NCBI GenBank assembly: GCA_041394845.1
Contig: JAWKHL010000006.1
Coordinates: 186,001 to 250,000 of the forward strand
Origin: JAHCHG01 sp041394845
GTDB taxonomy: Bacteria > Acidobacteriota > Blastocatellia > Pyrinomonadales > Pyrinomonadaceae
Direction of reading: 5' to 3'
Length of the DNA stretch: 64,000 nt
Shown here: one piece after another, positions 48,615 to 58,312 of the stretch
How positions within the stretch are numbered: the first letter of the stretch is position 1
Layout: each line of letters opens with the position of its first letter
The notes under the pieces: model-generated
The model's database searches: none
What the model saw: only the letters and a program-made list of their open reading frames with translations
What the model was told of the DNA's origin: nothing
Program-made: the position numbers and the translations under genes

Positions 48615-51600
48615 ATGAATACTTGGCAATTTTCACAACTTAAATGGGCGTTGGGACTTGGCTCTCTGATGACATTCTACGGGGTCGTCAATGTGGCCGT
48701 CTGGGTCCTCGGCACTCAGTTGGGTTATCCGGTTGAATACCGGATCGTGGTCATTGCCTTTATTCTGTTGACGATGCCCTTCACGTTGCTGATCGGTTAC
48801 GTGGCCTCGCGCCGGAGCAAGAAAAAAGAAGAAAAAGCGGCCGAAGCCGAAAAAGACAAGGAGGCCGACGCTAAGACGGGCGATGCCGAAGGGGCGCAGA
48901 AACTCGACAAGCCGACCGGCAATTACGATGATATTGAAAAGAGTTCCGAAGAGGTCGTTCAGTTTCTGAAAAGTTCGAATCTGGGAGAAGCCGGCAAGGA
49001 AGCCATCTATTCCCTGCCCTGGTATCTCGTTCTGGGGGCCCCAAAAAGCGGAAAAACATCGCTGGTCATCTCTTCGAAATTGAATTTCCAAACCCTGCCG
49101 AGCCAGCGCGAGTCGGAACAAAAATTCGTTCGTCCGACCCGGGCGGTCGATTGGCGCGTTACCAGCGACGCCGTTTTTGTCGATACGGCCGGCCGCTATC
49201 AGACCGAGGGAGTCGATCAGGACGAATGGGCGGGTCTGCTTGAAACGATCAAAAAAAAGCGTCCCAAACGTCCGCTTGACGGTTGTCTGCTTATAGTCAA
49301 TACCGACCAGATCCTCAGTTCCCGCGAGGCCGAGATCGAACAGATCGCCAAAATTCTGCGAGCCCGGCTGGACGAGGCCATCGAACGCACTAAAATCCGT
49401 TTCCCGGTCTATCTGATCTTCACCAACGCCGATTCGATCGAGGGTTTCAGCGATTCCTTTTCGACCTCGAAACAAGAGGGGAAGAATCTGGTTTGGGGTT
49501 CGACCATTCCGCTTGAAAAAAGCGACAACGCCCAGTCGCTCTTTGACGGCGAATACGGCATTTTGCAGGATTCGGTGATGAAACGCCGTCTGATGCGTTT
49601 GTCAGCGCCGTTCGCGCCGGTGCGTCAACTGAGGATATTCAATTTCCCGCTTCATTTCGGATCGGCCCGCCGCAAAATCGGGGCGTTTGTTACCACCCTT
49701 TTCCGGCCCAACCCGTTCAGCGAAAGCCCTTTCCTGAGAGGTTTTTATTTCACGGCCGCGCCGCCCGCCCGTTCCAACCGCAGTAATGCGCCGCAGACGG
49801 TCGGGAACTCTCATTTCACCGAAAGGTTTTTCCGCGATGTGCTGCTCCGGGATAAAGATCTGGTCGCGACGTTCCAGCAACAGAAGCAGAGAGCGCCGAT
49901 CTTCGGTTGGATCCTAACTATCTTCGTCAGCATCATTACGCTCTTCCTGCTGATCATGTCGGCGGTTTCAATGAACGCCAACCGGGTCATGCTCAACGCA
50001 GCCCGAGACCGGGGCGAGGCGGTTTTGCAGATCGTCGCAAATGACAAGGGGACTAATCCCCTCGATAAAGACCCGCAATCGGCCCAGACAGAACTCACCG
50101 CGACCAAGGACCTTTACAACCTGATGGCCGAGATGGATGACCACGACCGGAATGGCCCGCCTATTTATATGCGGTTCGGCCTCTATTCGGGCAAGCGGGT
50201 TTACCGGGAACATCTTTTGCCGATCTTCTTCAACGTCATCGAGCAAAGGTTCAAAAAACCGACCGTGGCGCGGGTCGAGGAGGAATTAAAGAAATTCTCG
50301 GAGAGCAATCCGGTTGCCAATCCGAAAAACATCACCGACGAAGAAACCGATAATCTGGACAAACATTATAATCTGCTCCAGGCCTATATGATGCTGAGCA
50401 AGGATTACAAACAATACGCCGACCCGACCCAGATCACGGGGCCGCTCAAAGATTATTGGATAAGCTCTTCGAAACTGCCCAAAGGAACCGAGGGAACGGC
50501 CGAAAAGCTTTTGGAATTCTGGGCTACCCAGGTCGATCGGGAAACATTTCGGGGAGTTGATCTGAACAAGGAACTGGTCGAAAAGACGCAAGCCAAATTG
50601 AAGGTCTTCCCGGCCGCCAACCGTTTTTACAAACGCAAAATGCGGGAGATATCGGAAAAACTGAACAAGCAACTCGGCAAAATGAGGGTCGAGGACATCT
50701 TGAGTCGGAAAAGCGCCGATTCGACCTATCTGGAGGGGAATTTTCAGGTATCCACAGCCTACACCCGGGAAGGTTACGAGATGCTGAAAAAAGAACTGTC
50801 CGGAGAGGAAGCGAACAAGGAATTGAACGAACCGGACTGGGTTCTCGGCGAAACCACCAAAGATGCCACGGCGCAGACGGCCGATGCGGAAGAGGTGAAA
50901 AAACTGTATTTCCGGGATTACGTTACGCAGTGGACGAATTTTGTCAGAAACACCAGAGTCAAGCCCTTCCCCAAAGATAATCCGGAATACGCCAAAAAGG
51001 CGCTGGAGGTTTTTTCCTCCCCCGATTCTCCGATCAAGGTGCTGGCCGAAGAGATCGCCCGCAACACCAATTTTTCGACCAAAGCGCCGCCTTCCGGTTG
51101 GATCGAATATTTCAAGAGTTTCCTGCCGGGCAGCGGCGAAAAGACGGAAGGCGGGGGCGAGACTTCGCAGGTCGAAGAGCAGTTTTTGCCGCTTTTCGGC
51201 TTTGTCGGCGACACCGAGGAAACGAAGGAAAAAGCTCCGATCAACAGTTATATCGCCAATCTCAGCGACGTCTATACGGCCTTCAAGGGGTTCTCGCCGA
51301 CCAAGATCAAACAGATATCGCAGGAACTGGCCAAGGACAACGATCAGGAATTCACGGAATTGGGGGATGCTTCCGATGAAATTGACGGACTCGTAAAAAA
51401 TATGGAAAGTTCCGACTCTACAGCCGGAAAAGCGCTGGCCAACTTCTTTAAACAACCCTTAAATGAACTGAAACAGATGCTCGGCGCCGACGTCAAGAGT
51501 CAGGTTGAAAAGCAATGGAAGGAAACTCTGGCGGCCTCCAAAGAGATCGAAAAAGATTATCCGTTCAATAACGGCGGAAGCGACATCGATCTGAAGAAAA

Positions 51601-52244
51601 TGTCCGACTTTTTCAAATCAAAAGGAACTCTGAACAATTTCTTTGACGACTACCTGTCGCCCTATCTGGAGAAATCCGACAGCGGAGAAGTCAAACCCAA
51701 GGACGGAGCCGAGATCGAGTTCAACGAGGGGTTCATCAATTATCTGAACAATGCATTCCGCCTGCAGAAAGCGCTCTTTGCCGGGGGCGATGAACCGAAG
51801 ATCCAATACACATTCGCTCTCAAACCGGTCGAAAACGCCATCATTGAGGTGACGATCGACGGCCAGCAGGTCAAGTCCGACGGAACGGGTTCGAACAAAA
51901 TGAACTTCCCGGCCGGTTCGGGACAAACCGGAGCGATCATGAAATTCGCCTCGACTGCTCCGGCAAATTCTCCAGAAACGCCCGTCACCAATCAAACGCC
52001 TAATGTTGTTCAGAACAGCGGATGCGCTTCATCGGCCGAATCGATCACCTGCCCCGGAGACTGGGGATTGTTCAGATTCTTCGACAAAGGCAATCCTCCT
52101 CAGAATCAGGAGAACGGCGAACATCAACTGACTTACAGTTTCGGCGGAAAAACCGTCAAAGCGACGGTCAATTCGAGCGGTTTGGACGTATTTAATCGGA
52201 GTCTTTTCACTTCGGTCCGGGCGCCCGAAAGCATATTTAAATAA
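48615..52244 (+). CDS. tssM: T6SS membrane-complex protein TssM (IcmF)
   Basis: A 1209-residue IcmF-type protein. Two N-terminal membrane helices are followed by a cytoplasmic GTPase-like domain with Walker A GAPKSGKT (residues 141-148) and DTAGRYQTEG. A third helix lies at about residue 440 (GWILTIFVSIITLFLLIMSA). The long periplasmic part ends with the IcmF C-terminal beta domain (DWGLFRFFDKGN, HQLTYSFGGKTVKATV). It spans the periplasm and joins TssL to the outer membrane. The start is the ATG at 48615; a TATAAT at 48554-48559 in the 180-base gap before it may be part of an internal promoter. Confidence 0.95.
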   Translation: MNTWQFSQLKWALGLGSLMTFYGVVNVAVWVLGTQLGYPVEYRIVVIAFILLTMPFTLLIGYVASRRSKKKEEKAAEAEKDKEADAKTGDAEGAQKLDKPTGNYDDIEKSSEEVVQFLKSSNLGEAGKEAIYSLPWYLVLGAPKSGKTSLVISSKLNFQTLPSQRESEQKFVRPTRAVDWRVTSDAVFVDTAGRYQTEGVDQDEWAGLLETIKKKRPKRPLDGCLLIVNTDQILSSREAEIEQIAKILRARLDEAIERTKIRFPVYLIFTNADSIEGFSDSFSTSKQEGKNLVWGSTIPLEKSDNAQSLFDGEYGILQDSVMKRRLMRLSAPFAPVRQLRIFNFPLHFGSARRKIGAFVTTLFRPNPFSESPFLRGFYFTAAPPARSNRSNAPQTVGNSHFTERFFRDVLLRDKDLVATFQQQKQRAPIFGWILTIFVSIITLFLLIMSAVSMNANRVMLNAARDRGEAVLQIVANDKGTNPLDKDPQSAQTELTATKDLYNLMAEMDDHDRNGPPIYMRFGLYSGKRVYREHLLPIFFNVIEQRFKKPTVARVEEELKKFSESNPVANPKNITDEETDNLDKHYNLLQAYMMLSKDYKQYADPTQITGPLKDYWISSSKLPKGTEGTAEKLLEFWATQVDRETFRGVDLNKELVEKTQAKLKVFPAANRFYKRKMREISEKLNKQLGKMRVEDILSRKSADSTYLEGNFQVSTAYTREGYEMLKKELSGEEANKELNEPDWVLGETTKDATAQTADAEEVKKLYFRDYVTQWTNFVRNTRVKPFPKDNPEYAKKALEVFSSPDSPIKVLAEEIARNTNFSTKAPPSGWIEYFKSFLPGSGEKTEGGGETSQVEEQFLPLFGFVGDTEETKEKAPINSYIANLSDVYTAFKGFSPTKIKQISQELAKDNDQEFTELGDASDEIDGLVKNMESSDSTAGKALANFFKQPLNELKQMLGADVKSQVEKQWKETLAASKEIEKDYPFNNGGSDIDLKKMSDFFKSKGTLNNFFDDYLSPYLEKSDSGEVKPKDGAEIEFNEGFINYLNNAFRLQKALFAGGDEPKIQYTFALKPVENAIIEVTIDGQQVKSDGTGSNKMNFPAGSGQTGAIMKFASTAPANSPETPVTNQTPNVVQNSGCASSAESITCPGDWGLFRFFDKGNPPQNQENGEHQLTYSFGGKTVKATVNSSGLDVFNRSLFTSVRAPESIFK

Positions 52245-52267
52245 AAAGGCAGAAAGAGGAAAATCTT

Positions 52268-53131
52268 ATGAGTGAAGCAACAAAACGTGTGAATGAGGCC
52301 AAGGCATTGCTCGATGCGGGCGATTTGAACGGAGCGATCGAGATCGCCCTTCATACGGTCAAATCCAGTCCGACCGATATAACGGCGCGAACCTTTCTGT
52401 TTGAACTTTCGTGTTTTGCCGGGAACTGGGAACGGGCCGGCAAACAGCTCGATGTGATCGGCCAGCAAAGCGTCGATGCGATGGTCGGCGCCCAGATCTA
52501 CAAACAAAATCTGAAAGCCGAACAGGACCGTTTGCTTTATTTTTCCGAGGGCGTCATGCCCGAATGTCTGCTGACCCCGCCGAAATACGTCGAGAAACTG
52601 CTGGTCGTCAGCAATTACATCCGGAACGACAAACTCTCCGAAGCGCGTCAGGTTCTGGACGAGGCGGAAAACGAACGACCCGCCTTTTCGGGAAAACTCA
52701 ACGGTGAGGAATTCAGCGATTTCCGGGATTGCAACGACCTGACCTCATCGGTTTTTGAGGCCATCGTCAAAGGCAGCTACACCTGGCTTCCGTTTGAACA
52801 GGTGCAGAGGATCAAGGTTCTGGAAACCAAGACCCTGCGCGATTTCTACTGGATGCAGGCCGAGGTCGAAATGGTCAACGGCACCAAAGGAGAAATGTTT
52901 CTCCCGTCCCTGTACGTCAATTCGTGGAAAAGCGAAGACGACCAGATCCGGCTGGGCCGATTGGCCGACTGGCGCGACATCGGCGAAGATATCTACGTCG
53001 GCGAGGGTCTGCGGATCTTTCAGACGCAAAGCGGGTACAAACCCCTTTCGGAGATCGAAGAGATCGAATTCCATCACCCTCAAAGCGAAGAGAGTGAGGA
53101 GAACGAAGAAAAGGAAGCGACCGAAGAATAA
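52268..53131 (+). CDS. tagJ: T6SS accessory protein TagJ (ImpE)
   Basis: A 287-residue ImpE/TagJ. The N-terminal half is TPR-like (EAKALLDAGDLNGAIEIALH, RTFLFELSCFAGNWERAGKQ), and the C-terminal half has the ImpE segments WLPFEQVQRIKVLETKTLRD and MFLPSLYVNSW. In other systems TagJ binds the TssB N-terminus and helps sheath handling with ClpV. The C-terminus is a Glu-rich tail. AGAGGA precedes the ATG; the gene starts 23 bases after tssM. Confidence 0.93.
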   Translation: MSEATKRVNEAKALLDAGDLNGAIEIALHTVKSSPTDITARTFLFELSCFAGNWERAGKQLDVIGQQSVDAMVGAQIYKQNLKAEQDRLLYFSEGVMPECLLTPPKYVEKLLVVSNYIRNDKLSEARQVLDEAENERPAFSGKLNGEEFSDFRDCNDLTSSVFEAIVKGSYTWLPFEQVQRIKVLETKTLRDFYWMQAEVEMVNGTKGEMFLPSLYVNSWKSEDDQIRLGRLADWRDIGEDIYVGEGLRIFQTQSGYKPLSEIEEIEFHHPQSEESEENEEKEATEE

Positions 53132-53138
53132 GCCGAAT

Positions 53139-53711
53139 ATGACCGGGAAAATCTGCGTTTTACTTTTGATCGTGATCGCCTGCGCTTTCGGAGCGCAGGC
53201 TCAAAAGTCATTTGAAAATGACAAACGCAGCGTGTTGGATTATTACCGGCTCGAACCCGACAACGCTCTCGACAGCGAAGCGATGCGGGCCAAGGTGGCG
53301 ATTGAGGACCTGAAGAACGGTTATCTGAAGATCGAGGGCGCTTTTGAGGGTTATATCGAAGTGGCGCTGTTTCGCAAAAAGGACCGCTCGCCCCTGTTGG
53401 TAACTTCGATCAACTACTGCGGGCCGGTCTGTTCGTCGGACGTCAGCGTTTACCAATACCGGGACGGGAAAATGGTCAGCGCGCCGGAAGCGACTTTGCC
53501 GCATCCGGACGAAAAGGAGATCAACCGGATCTATCGGAAGAAGAAAACCAAACAGGATGAGGAACCCGAACAATACGCGGTTCCGCTGGTTTTCGAACTT
53601 CCCCGCTACGGCCGGACGATCAAGGTCAAGGTCGATTCGACCTACGCGCCGAGCGATATAACGATCTATCAGTTGGATTTTAAGAACGATGAATTCGTTC
53701 TGATCCGCTGA
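53139..53711 (+). CDS. Small exported protein in the T6SS locus, unrecognised
   Basis: A 190-residue protein with a clear signal peptide (GKICVLLLIVIACAFGAQAQ). I do not recognise the mature part. It is beta-rich and has two Cys close together (NYCGPVCSSDVSVY), a basic linker (NRIYRKKKTKQDEE), and ends DITIYQLDFKNDEFVLIR. It begins seven bases after tagJ, so it is cotranscribed with it. It might be a periplasmic accessory replacing a missing part such as TssJ, or an immunity protein. It is not a lipoprotein, since no Cys follows the signal peptide. Confidence 0.8.
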   Translation: MTGKICVLLLIVIACAFGAQAQKSFENDKRSVLDYYRLEPDNALDSEAMRAKVAIEDLKNGYLKIEGAFEGYIEVALFRKKDRSPLLVTSINYCGPVCSSDVSVYQYRDGKMVSAPEATLPHPDEKEINRIYRKKKTKQDEEPEQYAVPLVFELPRYGRTIKVKVDSTYAPSDITIYQLDFKNDEFVLIR

Positions 53712-54029
53712 TTAAAAAAGTTGGCATTTTTTGCGGAATAATCAAGTATAATAGAAAAAAATTACTTGATATTCGGCGTCGGTCGCCGATTCGAAAACCC
53801 ATCCGACGGCAAACGGCGGAACGATCCGGCCGGTACTATCGGGAAATGTCCGCACTCATTTTCGCCGGATTGCCAAAGTCCCGGAAGCCGGATTGGTCAG
53901 TTTCATCCAGTGCTCTCCCCACACGAACGGAACTGTCAGCGATGATGAACCGGGCAAATTGATTTATTTATCAAATTCAAGGCAACGTTCGATTTTATCT
54001 TTGCCGAGAATAAACAGGAAAATTTGTCG
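53712..54029. other. 318-base gap before tssA, likely holding a promoter
   Basis: No gene is seen. A TATAAT lies at 53747-53752 with TTGGCA at 53721-53726, but 20 bases apart, which is too long for a standard promoter. The gap is the largest inside the T6SS locus and splits it into tssK-tagJ and tssA-tssF units. Confidence 0.4.
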
Positions 54030-55349
54030 ATGAGCGAAGAAGAAAACGAAGTAACCACTGAAGAAACGGCTGAAGTCGCAACCGAACCGGCAGCGGAAGA
54101 ACCGGCGGCCGAGGCGGTTGCCGAGCCCGCGGTTGAAGAGACCGCGCCGGCGGTCGCGGAGCCCGCACCGGCGGCGGTCGCGGAATACGTTGAAGAGGAG
54201 GAACTGAAATTTCCCCGGGTGATCGATCTGACGACCATCTTCCGTCCTATTCCCGGCGAAAACCCCTCGGGTGAGAATCAGCGTTATTCGGGACTTTACG
54301 ACGAACTCAATGAGGCCCGCCGGGCCGATGACGATCTGGCTCTGGGCGCGTGGCAGACCGATTTGAAGATCGCCGATTTCCGCAAGGTCATCGATCTGGC
54401 CACGTCGGCGCTGACCTCGCAAACCAAAGACATGCAGGTCGCCGCCTATCTGACCGAGGCTCTGGTCAAAGAACATCAATTCGTCGGACTGCGCGATTCG
54501 TTGAAAATGATGGCCGGTTTGCAGGACAGATTTTGGGAAACGATCCATCCGGAGATCGACGAGGGTGATATGGAAGGGCGGGCCAACGCCATTGCCTTTT
54601 TTGACACTCAGGCATCTTTCGCCATCAAGGAAGCGATCATCACTCAGGGTACGGGCTACAACTATCTGGATTGGGAAGACTCCAAAAAGTACGATGTTCC
54701 CGACAATCTAGATACGCTCGATTCAACCGATCAGCAGAGATACCGGGAGCTGATGGCTCAGGCCGAAAAGGAAAAACGGACGACGGCCGAGCTTTGGAAA
54801 AAAGCGATCGGGGTGTCGCGGCGGGCCTTTTACGAAGATCTGGCGATTCTCATCGCCGAATGCTGGGCCGAATATAAGGCCATCAACATCGTCATCGAAG
54901 AAAAGTTCGATCCGAAGCAGATGCCCGGGATGAGCAATTTGAAAAAGTCGCTCGAAGCGGTCGAAGCGCAGGTCGACATCCTTCTGGCGCTCAAGCGCGA
55001 GGAGGAACCGGACGAGATCGAAGAAGAAGTGGCCGAGGGGGCCGAAGGCGAGGAGGGAACCGGAACCGGGGCCGCCAAGGGAGCGCCCGGCACCAGCGGA
55101 GCCATTCAAAACCGGACCGACGCGCTCAAACGGCTGGCTCAGCTGGCCGATTACTTCCGCAAAACGGAGCCGCACAGTCCGGTATCTTATCTGGTAACGC
55201 GGGCCGTCAAATGGGGCAACATGCCTCTGGAAAGCTGGCTTCAGGATGTTATCAAAGATGAAAATGTTCTTTTCCAGATCCGGCAAACGCTCGGATTCAA
55301 CACCGGACTGACCGAAGAGACCGATGCCACCGCTCAGGAAAACTGGTAG
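54030..55349 (+). CDS. tssA: T6SS baseplate/sheath assembly protein TssA
   Basis: A 439-residue TssA. The first ~55 residues are Ala/Glu/Pro low-complexity. The ImpA N-terminal domain follows (FRPIPGENPSGENQRYSGLY, EARRADDDLALGAW, KDMQVAAYLTEALV, FWETIHPEIDEGDMEGRANA). The C-terminal half contains a Gly/Glu-rich linker and a closing helical domain with PHSPVSYLVTRAVKWG, typical of TssA. It coordinates sheath and tube growth from the baseplate. The ATG at 54030 is preferred to an upstream TTG. Confidence 0.93.
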   Translation: MSEEENEVTTEETAEVATEPAAEEPAAEAVAEPAVEETAPAVAEPAPAAVAEYVEEEELKFPRVIDLTTIFRPIPGENPSGENQRYSGLYDELNEARRADDDLALGAWQTDLKIADFRKVIDLATSALTSQTKDMQVAAYLTEALVKEHQFVGLRDSLKMMAGLQDRFWETIHPEIDEGDMEGRANAIAFFDTQASFAIKEAIITQGTGYNYLDWEDSKKYDVPDNLDTLDSTDQQRYRELMAQAEKEKRTTAELWKKAIGVSRRAFYEDLAILIAECWAEYKAINIVIEEKFDPKQMPGMSNLKKSLEAVEAQVDILLALKREEEPDEIEEEVAEGAEGEEGTGTGAAKGAPGTSGAIQNRTDALKRLAQLADYFRKTEPHSPVSYLVTRAVKWGNMPLESWLQDVIKDENVLFQIRQTLGFNTGLTEETDATAQENW

Positions 55350-55490
55350 AAGCGGAAAAACGAGTTTTTTGAATCTTGATGTCCGGATTAAGTTGAGAAA
55401 AACGTCATTTATTTTGAATCCATATGTGAAATTAAAGAGAATTGCAAATAAAATTCAATTACAATCAAAACAAAAAAAGGAGATAAGCTA

Positions 55491-56009
55491 ATGCCTACTA
55501 AAGAAAGTCTACAACATAAATTAGATCGTGTTCGCCCTCCGCGCGTCCAAATCACATACGATGTGGAGGTCAACGGGGCGATCGAGTTAAAAGAATTACC
55601 CTTTGTCATCGGGGTCATGGGCGACTTCGTCGGCAAACCCGAAGATCCGCTACCGGCGCTCAAGAATCGCAAATTCGTCGAGATCGACGCTGATAACTTC
55701 AATCAGGTCCTGTCCGGAATGAAGCCGCGTCTGGCTTATTCAGTCGAAAACAAACTACAGGATGACGGCAGCAAGCTGGGCGTTGAGCTTAAATTCAACA
55801 ACATCGAGGATTTCGAACCGGACAACGTCGTCCAACAGGTCGAACCCCTGCGCAAACTGGTTGAAGCCCGGCAAAAACTGGCCGACCTGCGGTCCAAGAT
55901 GGACGGCAACGAAAAACTGGAAAACCTGCTCAGCGACGTATTGGCAAATGCCGACAAACAAAAAGAATTGAGCGACGCGCTCGGTATCGAAGGAGCAAAG
56001 GAGGAATAA
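55491..56009 (+). CDS. tssB: T6SS sheath small subunit TssB
   Basis: A 172-residue TssB (VipA/ImpB): SLQHKLDRVRPPRVQITYDV, LPFVIGVMGDFVG, FVEIDADNFNQVLSGMKPRL and IEDFEPDNVVQQVEPLRKL are the family landmarks. With TssC it forms the contractile sheath. A strong AAGGAG precedes the ATG. The gene ends three bases before tssC, which matches the need for equal amounts. Confidence 0.97.
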   Translation: MPTKESLQHKLDRVRPPRVQITYDVEVNGAIELKELPFVIGVMGDFVGKPEDPLPALKNRKFVEIDADNFNQVLSGMKPRLAYSVENKLQDDGSKLGVELKFNNIEDFEPDNVVQQVEPLRKLVEARQKLADLRSKMDGNEKLENLLSDVLANADKQKELSDALGIEGAKEE

Positions 56010-56012
56010 ATT

Positions 56013-57494
56013 ATGGCTAAACAACAAGAACAAGAAGCTCAAGCAACAGAACAGGTCGAGGAAGTTGGTTTACTCGACCAGATTCTGACCGAAGGGAGAA
56101 TGGCGCGGGACGAATTCCAAAAAGAGCGCGCCAAAGACATGATCAGCTCATTCGTCAGCCAGGTCATGTCCGGCGAATTGACCCTGTCCAAGAACATGGA
56201 CGCGGCCATCAACGCCCGGATCGCCGAGATCGACCGTCTGCTTTCAGCGCAGATGAACGAGATCATGCATCACGTGGACTTCCAAAAACTCGAAGGGTCT
56301 TGGCGCGGACTTCACCACCTCGTCAAAAACTCTCTGACCGGCACCCAGCTTAAGATCCGGGTCCTGAGCGCGACCAAGAAGGATCTGCTGAAAGACTTCG
56401 AACGCGCATTGGAGTTTGACCAGTCGAATATGTTCAAAAAGATCTACGAAGAGGAATACGGAACCTTCGGTGGCGCTCCGTACGGCGCTCTGATCGGAGA
56501 TTTCGAATTCGGAAATCACCCGCAGGACATGGCTCTGCTGGAAAACATCGCAGGGGTCGCGGCCGCGGCTCACGCTCCGTTTATCAGCGCGGCTTCGGCC
56601 GACATGTTCGGATGGGACACCTTCTCGGAAATGACCGAGGTCCGCGACATCTCCAAGATCTTCGACCGGATGGAATATATGAAGTGGCGCAGTTTCCGCG
56701 AATCGGAAGACTCGCGCTACGTCGGATTGACCCTTCCGCACGTCCTCGGACGCGAACCCTACGGCGCGGCCACCAGACCGACCGAATCGTTCGCATTTGA
56801 AGAAGACGTTGACGGCACCGATCACCAGAAATATCTCTGGAGCAATGCCGCCTATGCGATGGGCACCCGCCTGACCGAGGCCTTCTCGATGCACGGCTGG
56901 TGCGTCGCCATCCGCGGCGTCGAAGGCGGAGGATTGGTCGACGGACTGCCGACCCACACCTTCGAAACCGACGAAGGTGAAGTGGCGATGAAATGTCCGA
57001 CCGAAGTGGCCATCACCGACCGTCGCGAAAAAGAATTTTCCGACAACGGTTTCATTCCGCTCGTTCACTGCAAGAACACGGATTATGCCGCGTTCTTCGC
57101 CACACAATCTTGCAACAAACCGAAGAAATACGACACCGACGAAGCCAACGCCAACGCGCGGCTTTCATCGCAGTTGCAGTATATCTTCGCCACTTCGCGT
57201 TTCGCTCATTATCTGAAATCGATGATGCGCGACAAGATCGGTTCGTTTATGTCGCGCGAAGAGGCTCAATTATTCCTGAATCGCTGGATCACCAACTACG
57301 TTCTGGAAAACGACGTGGCTCCGGCGGCTCAGAAAGCGAAATATCCGCTTCGCGAAGCTAGAGTTGACGTAGCCGAAGTGCCGGGCAAACCCGGAGCTTA
57401 CCGGGCAGTCGCGTTCCTGCGTCCGCACTTCCAACTCGACGAACTTTCCGTTTCACTGCGTCTGGTTGCCGAATTACCGCCGCCGGCGAAGTGA
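56013..57494 (+). CDS. tssC: T6SS sheath large subunit TssC
   Basis: A 493-residue TssC (VipB/ImpC). Landmarks include NARIAEIDRLLSAQMNEIMH, LEGSWRGLHHLV, EEYGTFGGAPYGALIGDFEF, the long SRYVGLTLPHVLGREPYG and the C-terminal LRPHFQLDELSVSLRLVAEL. It assembles with TssB into the sheath; the length is normal. AAAGGAGG gives it a strong ribosome-binding site overlapping the tssB end. Confidence 0.97.
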   Translation: MAKQQEQEAQATEQVEEVGLLDQILTEGRMARDEFQKERAKDMISSFVSQVMSGELTLSKNMDAAINARIAEIDRLLSAQMNEIMHHVDFQKLEGSWRGLHHLVKNSLTGTQLKIRVLSATKKDLLKDFERALEFDQSNMFKKIYEEEYGTFGGAPYGALIGDFEFGNHPQDMALLENIAGVAAAAHAPFISAASADMFGWDTFSEMTEVRDISKIFDRMEYMKWRSFRESEDSRYVGLTLPHVLGREPYGAATRPTESFAFEEDVDGTDHQKYLWSNAAYAMGTRLTEAFSMHGWCVAIRGVEGGGLVDGLPTHTFETDEGEVAMKCPTEVAITDRREKEFSDNGFIPLVHCKNTDYAAFFATQSCNKPKKYDTDEANANARLSSQLQYIFATSRFAHYLKSMMRDKIGSFMSREEAQLFLNRWITNYVLENDVAPAAQKAKYPLREARVDVAEVPGKPGAYRAVAFLRPHFQLDELSVSLRLVAELPPPAK

Positions 57495-57545
57495 TCTGAT
57501 TGACTTGCGAAAATTTTTCACAAAATTTTTGCAAATTCCGCAAAA

Positions 57546-57591
57546 GAGTTTTGTTAGTTCGTCTAAGCTACATAGACGAGCTAACAAACTC
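57546..57591 (+). promoter_or_regulatory. Long stem-loop in the hcp leader
   Basis: GTTAGTTCGTCTA (57553-57565) pairs with TAGACGAGCTAAC (57573-57585) with one G-U pair and a seven-base loop, and the stem extends outward through GAGTTT/AAACTC with one bulged T, about 19 pairs in all. There is no T run after it. It lies about 100 bases before the hcp start and may protect or process the hcp message. Confidence 0.75.
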
Positions 57592-57691
57592 GCTAGAAGA
57601 GCAATAGCTCAAACAGTTATAGTAGTTTTTGCGACATCAGCAAAACCATAATTGAAAAAATAATTTTGAAAATAAGGAGCAAAAAAATAAA

Positions 57692-58183
57692 ATGGCAGCA
57701 GAAGATTTTTATTTGAAAATTGATGGAGTCACAGGTGAATCCGAGGCAGTAGGTTTTGAACAGCAAATGCAGATCAAATCGTGGTCGTTCGGCGCTAACA
57801 ACGCTGGTTCATCCACACTCGGAACCGGTTTGGGTACTGGTAAAGTTTCCCTTCAGGATTTCCACTTCACGATCGAAAACGGTAAAGCCAGCGTTCAGCT
57901 TTTCTTGGCTTGTTGTAAAGGTAACCACATCCCGCAGGCGATTTTGAGTTGCCGCAAGACGGGTGGTGATGGTACGCCCTACACCTACTACAAAGTTACC
58001 TTTAACGATCTGGTTATCTCGTCGTTCCAAACTGGCGGTCATGAAGGCGGCGGTCTTCCGGTTGAACAATGTTCTTTCAACTTCACGAAGATTACGCACG
58101 AATACTTCCAGCAAAAGGCCGATGGTTCGGTTTCCCTGACCAACACCGTCAGCTACGACACCAAGAAAGTTCAAGGCGCCTAA
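57692..58183 (+). CDS. hcp: T6SS tube protein Hcp (TssD)
   Basis: A 163-residue Hcp: EDFYLKIDGVTGESEAVGFE, IKSWSFGANNAGSS, DFHFTIENGKASVQLFLACC and YYKVTFNDLVISSFQTGGHE are diagnostic. Hexameric rings stack into the inner tube and carry small effectors. Codon choice differs from the neighbours (many GGT, AAC, CGC-poor), which fits high expression. A 197-base leader with a strong stem-loop precedes it and two hairpins follow. Confidence 0.97.
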   Translation: MAAEDFYLKIDGVTGESEAVGFEQQMQIKSWSFGANNAGSSTLGTGLGTGKVSLQDFHFTIENGKASVQLFLACCKGNHIPQAILSCRKTGGDGTPYTYYKVTFNDLVISSFQTGGHEGGGLPVEQCSFNFTKITHEYFQQKADGSVSLTNTVSYDTKKVQGA

Positions 58184-58201
58184 GTCTTTTACTGAAAACC
58201 C

Positions 58202-58279
58202 GAGGTTTGCCGCTCTTGAAAAGGCTGCGAACCTCATTTGTTTACCCCCTTGGATAACCCGTCGAAACGGCGGGTTATC
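58202..58279 (+). terminator. Two tandem hairpins after hcp, partial terminator or RNA barrier
   Basis: First stem: GAGGTTTGC (58202-58210) with GCGAACCTC (58227-58235), then ATTTGTTT. Second stem: GATAACCCG (58253-58261) with CGGGTTATC (58271-58279), then ATTTCTGTTTT. Both lie between hcp and tssE. Because tssE-tssF follow closely with no other promoter seen, read-through is expected, giving more hcp than tssE message. Confidence 0.65.
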
Positions 58280-58312
58280 ATTTCTGTTTTAACAACCGTT
58301 TTTATTAAATTT

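Noticed and set aside
53721..53752. TTGGCA and TATAAT as a standard promoter before tssA.
   Set aside because: The spacing is 20 bases, outside the normal 16-18; kept only as part of the gap description.
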